A stretch of DNA of 64,000 nucleotides, from positions 248,001 through 312,000 of the forward strand of contig JAULAW010000015.1 in the NCBI GenBank assembly GCA_032654645.1, written 5' to 3'. The notes beneath the pieces were generated by a model. The model did not search any database, had not been told where the DNA came from, and was given only the letters and a program-made list of their open reading frames with translations. The position numbers and the translations under genes were made by a program. The first letter of the stretch is position 1. Every line of letters starts with the position of its first letter. Shown here piece after piece: positions 51,006-58,202 of this stretch. This DNA is from CAITJF01 sp032654645 (lineage in GTDB: Bacteria > Pseudomonadota > Gammaproteobacteria > Burkholderiales > Gallionellaceae).

Positions 51006-52523
51006 TTAAGTTTCCGCCTCGCTCAGCCAGGCATGCACCAGGCTTTTCCACTGGTCGCGCCCCTCGTCTATGCTGACCCTGGCATGTTCGACCTGGCGTT
51101 GCAGCAACGCCATGCGCTGCTTCACCTGCCCCAACCCGATATTGTCGAACAACCCCTCGTTGTAAGCCACCATCCACGCCATCTGGAACTCGATGGGCAG
51201 CGGTGTGAGCAAGTCCTGCTTGAGCATTTCGCGCAGCAACTGGCCGCGCCGGATGCGCGCTTCCATGCTGGCTTCCAGCTTTGAACCGAAGCGGGTGAAT
51301 ACTTCCAGTTCGAGAAACTGCAAATAGTCCAGCTTCATCCGCCCCGCTTCTTTCTTGATGTTGGGGTGCTGGGCATTGCCGCCGATGCGCGACACCGAGC
51401 GGGTGACATCGATTGCAGGCAGAAAACCGCGCGCAAACAAATCGTGATCCAGGTAAATCTGGCCGTCGGTAATCGAAATCAGGTTGGTGGGAATATACGA
51501 CGCAATTTCACCTTGCTCGGTTTCGATGATGGGCAGCGCGGTCATGCTGCCGCCGCCATGTTTTGCAGACAGTCGGGTAGAGCGCTCCAGCAGGCGCGCA
51601 TGCAAATAAAAAATATCTCCCGGATAAGCCTCGCGCCCCGGCGGGCGGCGCAGCAGCAGCGAAAGTTCGCGATAACTGCGCGCGTGGGTGGTGAGGTCAT
51701 CATAAATGACCAGCGTATCCCGTCCTTGCCAGGTCCACGCATCGGCCACGGTGCAACCGGCGAATGGCGCGAGATATTTCAGGCCGGGCATGGCGGTGGC
51801 TTCCGCCACTACCAGCGTGGTGTAGTCCAGCGCGCCCGTGCGCCGCAAGGTTTCAATGGTGTTCACCACGGTGGAGCGTTTCTGTCCGATCAGCACGTAC
51901 ACGCAATATACGTTCTTGCCGCGCTGGTTGATCACCGCATCGATGGCGAGCGCGCTCTTGCCGGTGCCGTTGTCGCCAATAATCAGTTGCCGTTGGCCCT
52001 TGCCGATGGGAATCAGCGTGTCGACGATTTTGCTGCCGGTGTACATCGGCTGCGCCACAAAATCGCGCGCGATGATCGGCGGCGAACGCACATCCAGCAA
52101 ACGGCGCACGCCGGAATCAAGCGGCCCGCCGCCGTCGAGCGGCGCGCCGAGCGGATCAATCACCCTTCCCAGCAAGCCATCGCCGACAGCGATGCTCAGT
52201 CGCCTGCCGGTCAGGAAGACCGATGTGCCCGCTGTCAGCCGTTCGGTCTGGCGCAGCAGGATCGCCCCCATCCGGTTGCGTGCGAGGTGAAATACCAGCG
52301 CGCTGCTGCCCTCTTCCATCTGCACGATTTCGTCCATGCGCGCCGAGGGCAGCCCGCTGATCCAGGCAATGCCGTCACCGACCGACACCACGGTGCCCTG
52401 CTCCGACAAGCGCAAACCGTAACGGTACCGCGCCAGCCACTCCGCTTGCGCAGCGAGCGGTGAATCAGCGGAAATTTTGCTTTTTTCCAATTCCATTTTA
52501 TCGGTGTGTAGGGGCGAATTCAT
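51006..52523 (-). CDS. atpA: N-ATPase alpha subunit
   Basis: Non-catalytic nucleotide-binding subunit. The 505-residue protein has Walker A GDNGTGKSALAID near residue 173, GQKRSTVVNTIETL near 205, DDLTTHARSYRELSLLLRRP near 278 and ISITDGQIYLD near 350. The N-terminal nine residues are encoded by part of a palindromic repeat (see 52507), so translation might instead start at the ATG at 52496 (MELEKSK). Follows atpF in the operon. Confidence 0.95.
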   Translation of the reverse strand: MNSPLHTDKMELEKSKISADSPLAAQAEWLARYRYGLRLSEQGTVVSVGDGIAWISGLPSARMDEIVQMEEGSSALVFHLARNRMGAILLRQTERLTAGTSVFLTGRRLSIAVGDGLLGRVIDPLGAPLDGGGPLDSGVRRLLDVRSPPIIARDFVAQPMYTGSKIVDTLIPIGKGQRQLIIGDNGTGKSALAIDAVINQRGKNVYCVYVLIGQKRSTVVNTIETLRRTGALDYTTLVVAEATAMPGLKYLAPFAGCTVADAWTWQGRDTLVIYDDLTTHARSYRELSLLLRRPPGREAYPGDIFYLHARLLERSTRLSAKHGGGSMTALPIIETEQGEIASYIPTNLISITDGQIYLDHDLFARGFLPAIDVTRSVSRIGGNAQHPNIKKEAGRMKLDYLQFLELEVFTRFGSKLEASMEARIRRGQLLREMLKQDLLTPLPIEFQMAWMVAYNEGLFDNIGLGQVKQRMALLQRQVEHARVSIDEGRDQWKSLVHAWLSEAET

Positions 52524-52557
52524 TCATCCATTTCGTGCGGATAAATCCGCACCTACA
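52507..52557. repeat. Palindromic repeat at the atpF-atpA junction
   Basis: Imperfect arms TGTAGGGGCG and CGCACCTACA, with a perfect inner palindrome GTGCGGATAAATCCGCAC at 52535. It fills most of the gap and supplies the first codons of atpA. Confidence 0.7.
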
Positions 52558-52582
52558 AACTTCCCCATCACAGAACCGGAAT

Positions 52583-53332
52583 TTATCCGGCATGACGCGC
52601 CGCGCCGCTGAAAAACTTCAATTCGTCGCGCAAGTTAGCGCGCAAAATCCACGGCCCGATGCTCACCTGAAACCCCGCTACCAACTCCGGGTTTTCTCCG
52701 TATTCAACCGGCAGCGCCTTGCCCGCCACTTCGACCAGCGCATGGCCGAGTTCGGCGCGCCTGGTTGCATCGAGCGCAAACGCGCTTTGCACCTTGAGCT
52801 GCAATCCGGGTGCGGCGGCGGCATCCGCCATGGCGCGCTTGTCTTCTGCGCGCAAGCCGCGCAAATCTTCCAGCAACAACGCATATAACCGCGCTTCCAG
52901 TTCCGGCGTGGCCATGCGGCCCAGCAACTTGGCGGAAAACGCCGCGCCCTGTTCGATCCCCTTTTCCTCGACCATACGCTTGAAATCATGCTGGCGCCGC
53001 TCATCCAGCACGCGCCGCCGTTCACGCTCTTCGGCAACAGAAGTTTCCAGCTCGGCCATCAGGCGCTCGCGCTCTGCCGACAACTCCTCGCGCAACCGTG
53101 CCTGTGCCGCTTCTTTTTCTTTCTCCCACTGCGCCAACTCGCGCTCGCTCCGCTGCTTGAGTTCAACTGCCTCGGCCTCGATGCGCCTGGCGTCAGCCAT
53201 CGCCTTTTCAATGCCGGCACGACGCTTGGCGACAACCCCAAGGATGGGGTGATATAAAAAACGCTTCAGGATCCAGACCAGGATCAGGAAGTTGATTATT
53301 TCTAGAACAAAAGTCGACCAGTCGAAATCCAC
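52583..53332 (-). CDS. atpF: N-ATPase b subunit fused to a delta-like domain
   Basis: A 249-residue protein: an N-terminal membrane helix (STFVLEIINFLILVWILKR), a long coiled coil rich in Glu/Arg (residues about 40 to 130), and a C-terminal part (about 170 to 245; FALDATRRAELGHALVEVAG, ENPELVAGFQVSIG) that resembles the C-terminal domain of the delta subunit. The operon has no separate delta gene, so the fusion probably fills both roles of the peripheral stalk, as usual in N-ATPases. 17 bases after atpE. Confidence 0.9.
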   Translation of the reverse strand: MDFDWSTFVLEIINFLILVWILKRFLYHPILGVVAKRRAGIEKAMADARRIEAEAVELKQRSERELAQWEKEKEAAQARLREELSAERERLMAELETSVAEERERRRVLDERRQHDFKRMVEEKGIEQGAAFSAKLLGRMATPELEARLYALLLEDLRGLRAEDKRAMADAAAAPGLQLKVQSAFALDATRRAELGHALVEVAGKALPVEYGENPELVAGFQVSIGPWILRANLRDELKFFSGAARHAG

Positions 53333-53348
53333 GATATTCGCCCGCAGC

Positions 53349-53615
53349 CTACTTGAGGATGTACTGCAACAGCGGGTTGCGGAACAGGATGATGAGCACG
53401 ATCACCAGCACATAAATCGCCAGCGATTCGATCATGGCAAGCCCGATGAACAGGGTGCGCATGATGGCTTTTTCCGATTCCGGCTGGCGCGCCAGCGCAT
53501 CCAGCGCCTGGCTGATGGCCTTCCCCATCGCGAGGGCCGGGCCCAGCACGCCGATGGCGATGGCGAGAGCCGCGCCCACGGTTGAAATTATCGTAAACCA
53601 TGCCATGTCATTCAT
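53349..53615 (-). CDS. atpE: N-ATPase c subunit with atypical ion site
   Basis: An 88-residue two-helix proteolipid with loop ARQPE. In helix 2 the ion-binding Glu63 lies in MIESLAIY, with Ser64 and Tyr68, as in sodium-binding rings. In helix 1 the position that is Gln32 in Ilyobacter and Glu in most N-ATPases is Met30 (GPALAMGKA), and the Thr67 position is Leu65. So half of the sodium ligands are absent. The ATG overlaps the atpB stop by 4 bases. Confidence 0.93.
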   Translation of the reverse strand: MNDMAWFTIISTVGAALAIAIGVLGPALAMGKAISQALDALARQPESEKAIMRTLFIGLAMIESLAIYVLVIVLIILFRNPLLQYILK

Positions 53616-54298
53616 GCCTCACTCCCTTCATCATTCAGTTCAAGATTTTGTTGCGACTGCATGGCGCCCGCCACGTAGATCAAAGCCAGCATGCCGAAAA
53701 TATAAGCCTGTACCAGGGATTCAACAATGTGCAGCATCAGCAGCGGCACCGGCACCAGCAGGCCGGCCACCAACAGAACCAGCAGCGCCGCCATTTCCAG
53801 GCTCATGATGTTGCCGAACAGGCGCACGGCCAGGGCGACGGTGCGCGTCACCTCGCTGAGCAAATGGAACGGCAGCATGATCGGGGTGGGGCTGAGATAG
53901 TGCTTGAGGTAACGGCGCAGCCCTTCGTTGCGTATGCCGAACCAGTGCACCGATAAAAACACCAGCAGCGCGAGGCCAGATGTCACCGACAGATTGCCCG
54001 TGGGGGCATGCAGGTGGGGAATAACTCCCACCAGATTCGCGAACAAAATGTATACCCATAGGGTGCCGATGAACGGCAGCAACAATTGCGCGCGGCCGGG
54101 CAGCACGTTGTCTATGGTATCCTCGATCGCGGACACCGCTCCTTCCAGCACCGTCTGCAACGGCCCCGGATCAAGCGCGAGATTGCGCGTGGCAAGCCAG
54201 CAGAATACGCCCAGCGCCAGCATGATTCCCCAGGTCGTCACCACAATCGAGGTGATCGCAAACGGTCCGACGTGAAACCAGATGGCTGCCGTTTCCAT
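53612..54298 (-). CDS. atpB: N-ATPase a subunit
   Basis: Membrane subunit forming the ion half-channels. The 228 residues contain five to six hydrophobic helices, FIGTLWVYILFANLVGVIPH near residue 75 and the stator arginine in ALAVRLFGNIMSLEM near 160. It starts one base inside the atpQ stop (TGATG) and overlaps atpE by 4 bases. Confidence 0.93.
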   Translation of the reverse strand: METAAIWFHVGPFAITSIVVTTWGIMLALGVFCWLATRNLALDPGPLQTVLEGAVSAIEDTIDNVLPGRAQLLLPFIGTLWVYILFANLVGVIPHLHAPTGNLSVTSGLALLVFLSVHWFGIRNEGLRRYLKHYLSPTPIMLPFHLLSEVTRTVALAVRLFGNIMSLEMAALLVLLVAGLLVPVPLLMLHIVESLVQAYIFGMLALIYVAGAMQSQQNLELNDEGSEA

Positions 54299-54570
54299 CA
54301 GTTGCGCTCCCGGATGAACATGTAAACGTTAACCGCGCCGATGCCAAATCCAAGGAAGATCAAACCCAGCGTCCAGAGCATCGAATAGCCCTGCGCCATG
54401 TCATCCAGCCAGTTGCCGAGATAGGCGCCGGCGATGACCGGCAACACGAATATCAATGTCAGCGTGCCCAGGTACACCGACTGCGCCAGCAGCGTAGTGC
54501 GTTCCTTGTCCGCGCGCCGCATGCGCTGCACCTGTTTCTCCACCGACCTGCGCAACTGTTCGTCGTTCAT
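54298..54570 (-). CDS. atpQ: N-ATPase AtpQ (AtpI-like) protein
   Basis: A 90-residue protein with a basic N-terminus (MNDEQLRRSVEKQVQRMRR) and two membrane helices (LTLIFVLPVIAGAYLGNWLD and LGLIFLGFGIGAVNVYMFI), the pattern of AtpI/AtpQ assembly proteins. The ATG at 54570 overlaps the atpC stop by 4 bases (ATGA). In typical N-ATPase operons atpR follows; here atpB starts at once, so atpR is missing. Confidence 0.87.
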   Translation of the reverse strand: MNDEQLRRSVEKQVQRMRRADKERTTLLAQSVYLGTLTLIFVLPVIAGAYLGNWLDDMAQGYSMLWTLGLIFLGFGIGAVNVYMFIRERN

Positions 54571-54974
54571 GTTGTGGCTCCGCGTCGCCCCATCTGCCAC
54601 AAGCGCCGGAACATTTCCTGTTCCAGGCGGTGCAGGCTTTCCTTGATTGCCCGCAGTTCCTCCTCTTCCTTGAGCAACTGCTCCAGCAGCCCGGCGCTGA
54701 TGCGTTCATAGTCCGCATCGTGCAGGAAGCGCCGCGTACTGATGTAAAGCGCATTATCCGCAAAATAAAGGATGCCACCCGGAAATGCAAGGTAACGCCA
54801 AATGCCCTGCTGCAATTGGTAACGCGCCAGGCCGTAACTCAGCGCGGTCGTCATGCGTTCGTGGCGGGCGCGGATGCCGAAACTGCCAGACTCGTCTTCG
54901 CCGACAAAACTAGTCACGCCCTCGATGTGCTCGTACTGCGTCGCGCTCTGCAGGTGCATGGTAAAAACCCTCAT
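54567..54974 (-). CDS. atpC: N-ATPase epsilon subunit
   Basis: A 135-residue epsilon subunit: an N-terminal barrel (GEDESGSFGIRARHERM, YLAFPGGILYFADNALYIST) and a C-terminal helical hairpin rich in Glu and Leu (LLEQLLKEEEELRAIKESLH). In N-ATPase operons the epsilon gene comes second, after atpD, as here. An inner ATG five codons later (MHLQSAT) is an equally possible start. A palindrome of 61 bases separates it from atpD. Confidence 0.88.
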   Translation of the reverse strand: MRVFTMHLQSATQYEHIEGVTSFVGEDESGSFGIRARHERMTTALSYGLARYQLQQGIWRYLAFPGGILYFADNALYISTRRFLHDADYERISAGLLEQLLKEEEELRAIKESLHRLEQEMFRRLWQMGRRGATT

Positions 54975-55008
54975 GTCACGGTCTCCTGCACAAAGTCAGT
55001 AAAATATC

Positions 55009-55069
55009 GTAGGGTGCATTCCATGCACCAAGCCTAGTCATTAGTTATGGTGCATGGAATGCACCCTAC
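55009..55069. repeat. Perfect 22 bp inverted repeat between atpD and atpC
   Basis: Arms 55009 to 55030 and 55048 to 55069, perfectly complementary, loop of 17 bases. Arm core GTAGGGTGCATTCC. The right arm contains the atpD stop codon (TAG on the minus strand). Confidence 0.93.
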
Positions 55070-56463
55070 ACAGAATCGGTCATCGCGCCGCGCATATAGC
55101 ATTGCCCTTCGGAAATAGCGTCGTAGTCGCCGCGCAGGAAGGCCTCGCAATCGGCAAGCGTTTGCTCCAGCGTTACCGACACACCCTTGATCCCGGTATG
55201 CGATGTCACCACATGGAACGGCTGGGTTAAATAGCGCTGCAGCTTGCGCGCGCGCAGCACGATGCGCTGGTCTTTTTCCGACAAGGCTTCCAGCCCGAGC
55301 ATGGCGATGATGTCCTCCAGCTCTTTGTAGCGCGCGAGATGTTCGCGCACGCCTTCGGCGATGTTGTAATGGCGGTCGCCGAGAAAACTGCGATCCATCA
55401 TCTTGCTGGATGACAGCAGCGGATCGACCGCCGGATAAATCCCCTTCGCCGCCTGGCTGCGGGACAGGATCACCATGGTGTCGAGATGCGACAGGATGGT
55501 GCTCACCGCCGGGTCGGTCATGTCGTCCGCCGGCACGTACACCGCCTGCACCGCCGTAATGTCGCCGCTGCGCGTGGAAATGATGCGCTCCTGCAGTTCC
55601 GCGACTTCGCTCATCAATGTTGGCTGGTAGCCGACCGTGGCCGGCATGCGCCCGAGCAGGCCGGAAATCTCGCTGCCCGCCTGCACGAAGCGGAATAGGT
55701 TGTCCATCAACAGCAGCACCTTCTTGCCTAACGTATCGCGCAGATATTCCGCGTAAGTCACTGCCGACAAGCCGACGCGGAAGCGCACACCGGGCGATTC
55801 GTCCATTTGGCCGAACACCATCAGCGTACGCGGCATCACCCCGGCATCCTGCATTTCGTGCCATACCTCGTGGCCTTCGCGGATGCGCTCGCCGACGCCC
55901 GCGAACACCGACACACCTTGATGCAAGCTGACGATGGCGTGCATGAATTCCATGATCAACACCGTTTTGCCCACCCCGGCGCCGCCGAACAACCCGGTCT
56001 TGCCGCCTTTCACGAACGGGCACAGCAAGTCGATCACCTTGATGCCGGATTCGAGGATGCCCTCGGCGTGCATTGTTTCGGACAGCGGCGCCGGGCGCGC
56101 AATGATGTTGCGCATCTCATTGGCAATGAGCGGCGGCCCACCATCCAGCGGCGCGCCGAACACGTCGAGCAACCGGTTCAGGCAACCCGGTGTGACCGGG
56201 ATGCGCAGCGGCCCGCCGCTGTCGAATACCGGCAGGCCGCGCTTGAGGCCAGCAGTGGGGTGCAAGGCTATCGCGCGCGCATGTCGCTCGTCGAGATGGC
56301 GGTAAACTTCGAAGGTGTAGTGTTCGTGGTCGAACGCGCAGAACAGCGCCTGGTGCAGCGGCGGCAACCGGTCGCAGACGACATCAATCACTGGCCCATG
56401 CACCTCCTCGACCATGCCGATCGGCTCGCTCGCGGGTTGCATGGACGGTGTCATCTGTTCCAC
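55066..56463 (-). CDS. atpD: N-ATPase beta subunit
   Basis: Catalytic subunit. The 465 residues include Walker A GGAGVGKTVLIMEF near residue 150, the catalytic Glu in GVGERIREGHE near 180, LLLMDNLFRFVQAGSEISGL near 240 and VQAVYVPADDMTDPA near 318. It has an N-terminal extension compared with E. coli. First gene of the operon atpD-C-Q-B-E-F-A-G, the order that marks the N-ATPase family. The stop codon lies in the palindrome at 55048. Confidence 0.95.
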   Translation of the reverse strand: MEQMTPSMQPASEPIGMVEEVHGPVIDVVCDRLPPLHQALFCAFDHEHYTFEVYRHLDERHARAIALHPTAGLKRGLPVFDSGGPLRIPVTPGCLNRLLDVFGAPLDGGPPLIANEMRNIIARPAPLSETMHAEGILESGIKVIDLLCPFVKGGKTGLFGGAGVGKTVLIMEFMHAIVSLHQGVSVFAGVGERIREGHEVWHEMQDAGVMPRTLMVFGQMDESPGVRFRVGLSAVTYAEYLRDTLGKKVLLLMDNLFRFVQAGSEISGLLGRMPATVGYQPTLMSEVAELQERIISTRSGDITAVQAVYVPADDMTDPAVSTILSHLDTMVILSRSQAAKGIYPAVDPLLSSSKMMDRSFLGDRHYNIAEGVREHLARYKELEDIIAMLGLEALSEKDQRIVLRARKLQRYLTQPFHVVTSHTGIKGVSVTLEQTLADCEAFLRGDYDAISEGQCYMRGAMTDSV

Positions 56464-56702
56464 GGGTCTAACTCCTTGTAGCCTGATAACTGGTTATGCC
56501 AGAGCAATTGTACCTGCGAGCTGCAGGAGATAAGCGGCTTTGTGAAACACTGCATTTGCCCATCATGCAGTATTTGCTCTCACACTTTGTTTACGAATTC
56601 GCTTGACTATCAGCCAAATCGGAGTAAAACGCAAACAGGTATTTGATTCAAAGTGTTTGCAGTACTGGTTTTCCATGTGCAATCTTCGATTCAAATAGTT
56701 TT

Positions 56703-56726
56703 GCGGGAATTTTCCCGCTATTTTTT
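56703..56726 (+). promoter_or_regulatory. Hairpin with T-run in the cold-shock gene leader
   Basis: GCGGGAATTTTCCCGC followed by TATTTTTT, 17 bases before the start codon and just before the AAGGAAG ribosome site. It looks like an intrinsic terminator placed in the leader, or a temperature-sensitive mRNA structure. Confidence 0.65.
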
Positions 56727-56743
56727 AGTAAGGAAGTTATCAC

Positions 56744-56947
56744 ATGGCAATTGGTACAGTTAAATGGTTTAACGATGCAAAAGGTTTTGGTTTTGTCACT
56801 CCCGATGATGGCGGCGAAGATTTGTTCGCACACTTCTCCGCAATCAATATGAGCGGTTTCAAAACGCTCAAGGAAGGCCAGAAGGTTTCCTTCGACATAG
56901 TTCAAGGTCCTAAAGGCAAGCAGGCATCCAACATCCAGGCCCCTTAA
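56744..56947 (+). CDS. Cold-shock protein (CspA family)
   Basis: A 67-residue single-strand nucleic-acid-binding protein. The two RNP motifs are clear: KGFGFVTPDDG near residue 15 and DLFAHFSAI near 27. It starts MAIGTVKWFNDAK, typical of the family. Preceded by a long AT-rich leader with a hairpin and followed by a strong terminator, so it is transcribed alone. Such proteins act as RNA chaperones. Confidence 0.95.
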   Translation: MAIGTVKWFNDAKGFGFVTPDDGGEDLFAHFSAINMSGFKTLKEGQKVSFDIVQGPKGKQASNIQAP

Positions 56948-56964
56948 TCGGTTCTTGAGTTGTT

Positions 56965-56997
56965 AAAAAGCCCGGCACGAAAGTGCCGGGCTTTTTG
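56965..56997 (+). terminator. Rho-independent terminator after the cold-shock gene
   Basis: AAAAAGCCCGGCAC and GTGCCGGGCTTTTT form a 14 bp perfect stem with loop GAAA and T-run; about 20 bases after the stop. Confidence 0.95.
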
Positions 56998-57376
56998 TTT
57001 GCCGGGAAAAACTGCACGGGTTAAACCCAAATAATCCATTAGCCGAGTGAGTCCAGAAAGGAAGCAAAATCTCTCTCAATCCTCACCTCGATCCTCAATT
57101 GACTCCCTCTCCCCTAGGGAGAGGGCATGGGGTGAGGGTGGGAGAGGAGGCGATAGTCCCTTCTCTCTTGGGAAAAAGGTTAGGATGAGGGCGCCAGTCG
57201 AAATGACAGTGGCGTTGCCATCCCGAACCCTTCAACAGGCCCAGAACAGAATCAGTGAGGGATCTTGGTTTTGAGCGATTTTTTCATGAAGAACGCCTAT
57301 TGGATTTTCCGGGTTGAATTGTTTGGAGCGGATAATTCGCACCCACTAACCCGTTAATTTTTTGCTTTCTTCATGG
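56998..57376. repeat. Non-coding stretch with CCCTCTCCC palindrome
   Basis: No gene seen. CCCTCTCCC (57105) and GGGAGAGGG (57117) form a small perfect palindrome followed by GGGGTGAGGG; the same kind of repeat occurs near 63160. The rest of the stretch shows no other recognisable structure. Confidence 0.6.
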
Positions 57377-57758
57377 TCATTCGGCCAGATTCTTTACAAT
57401 GACAACTTCGAGTGCGTCATTTGACTGAATACCATCATCGTTGGTAACGAAAAACTTGCAGCCAGATCAAATGTTTCAGCATCATGTGGCTGGATGGATA
57501 AAAGATTTCTATGCTGAAAAATTCCTTGAAACTCGCAACAAGTGCCAAATTGCCGGTTTGATAGGGTCTCACCAAAGTCTCAGCTATCGCGGCATCCCCT
57601 GTGTGCCCGATGATCAACCCCGATTCGACGGCTGCAATGATGGGACGCACAACTGGGAAAAAGTCCGGGTTGCGATCCAGAAAATAAATAAAAACATTGG
57701 TATCCAGATAGACATGGTGCCCAGCCATACGGGCGAGCGCCGCATCTATCTTTCCCAT
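57377..57758 (-). pseudogene. Decayed VapC-like PIN-domain toxin
   Basis: Starts well with HHVYLDTNVFIYFL (first PIN aspartate) and PIIAAVESG, then the frame ends early at 57435. The missing C-terminal parts lie in the other two frames: HDAETFDLAA near 57470 and FFVTNDDG near 57445 continuing to a TGA at 57377. At least two small deletions have therefore removed about 25 to 35 codons and broken the frame. The 13-base overlap with the antitoxin gene is that of an intact vapBC pair. Toxin activity should be lost. Confidence 0.8.
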
Positions 57759-58000
57759 GATGCGCGATCGCTGTTGAGGCCAGCCTCGATCTCGTCTGCC
57801 GTTTGGCCCCAAATGCCACGTGCGATACCCGCGTAAGCCATCACGGATCCTTTACGTTCCTTGCGGCTGACAGGCACCAGCGTGACAACCCCATTGGCGT
57901 AAGCCACCTCAAGCACGTCATCAGGTTTGAGGTGCGCTGCTGCAACGATACGCGAGGGAAGCGTTATTTGATGCTTGTGTCTTATGCGTACTTGTGACAT
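57746..58000 (-). CDS. VapB-like AbrB-fold antitoxin
   Basis: An 84-residue protein with an N-terminal AbrB/SpoVT swapped-hairpin domain (VRIRHKHQITLPSRIVAAA, LKPDDVLEVAYANGVVTLVP) and a C-terminal tail (GIARGIWGQTADEIEAGL) that would wrap the toxin. The reading frame is intact although the neighbouring toxin is not. A palindromic operator lies 22 bases upstream. Confidence 0.82.
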   Translation of the reverse strand: MSQVRIRHKHQITLPSRIVAAAHLKPDDVLEVAYANGVVTLVPVSRKERKGSVMAYAGIARGIWGQTADEIEAGLNSDRASWER

Positions 58001-58022
58001 GTCCGGCTCCGACCCCAGATGT

Positions 58023-58054
58023 AAAGTAGGAATTTACAATAACATTCCTACTTT
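58023..58054 (-). promoter_or_regulatory. Operator-like palindrome upstream of the vapB-like gene
   Basis: Perfect 11 bp arms AAAGTAGGAAT and ATTCCTACTTT separated by 10 bases, directly upstream of the antitoxin start. Same arm spacing as the mazE palindrome at 47119. Probable autorepression site. Confidence 0.7.
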
Positions 58055-58202
58055 TTCAGTGCAAGCAGGTAATCGCTTGCATCGCGAGCCTTTGATCTGC
58101 CCGGTTCTAAAGGGCGCCTCACAAGCTCGAGCCCCCAAGCCCCGTTCTTAAATAATTCCACATCAGCTTGAATCGCAACCAGAAACAATTACCCTTGACA
58201 TA

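Noticed and set aside
51366..52463. 365-codon plus-strand frame over atpA
   Set aside because: Antisense shadow with His/Arg/Gln-rich composition; atpA has all expected motifs.
55034..56023. Long open frame of 329 codons on the minus strand, out of frame within atpD
   Set aside because: Arg/Gly/Ala-rich shadow of the strongly conserved atpD gene; no domain or ribosome site.
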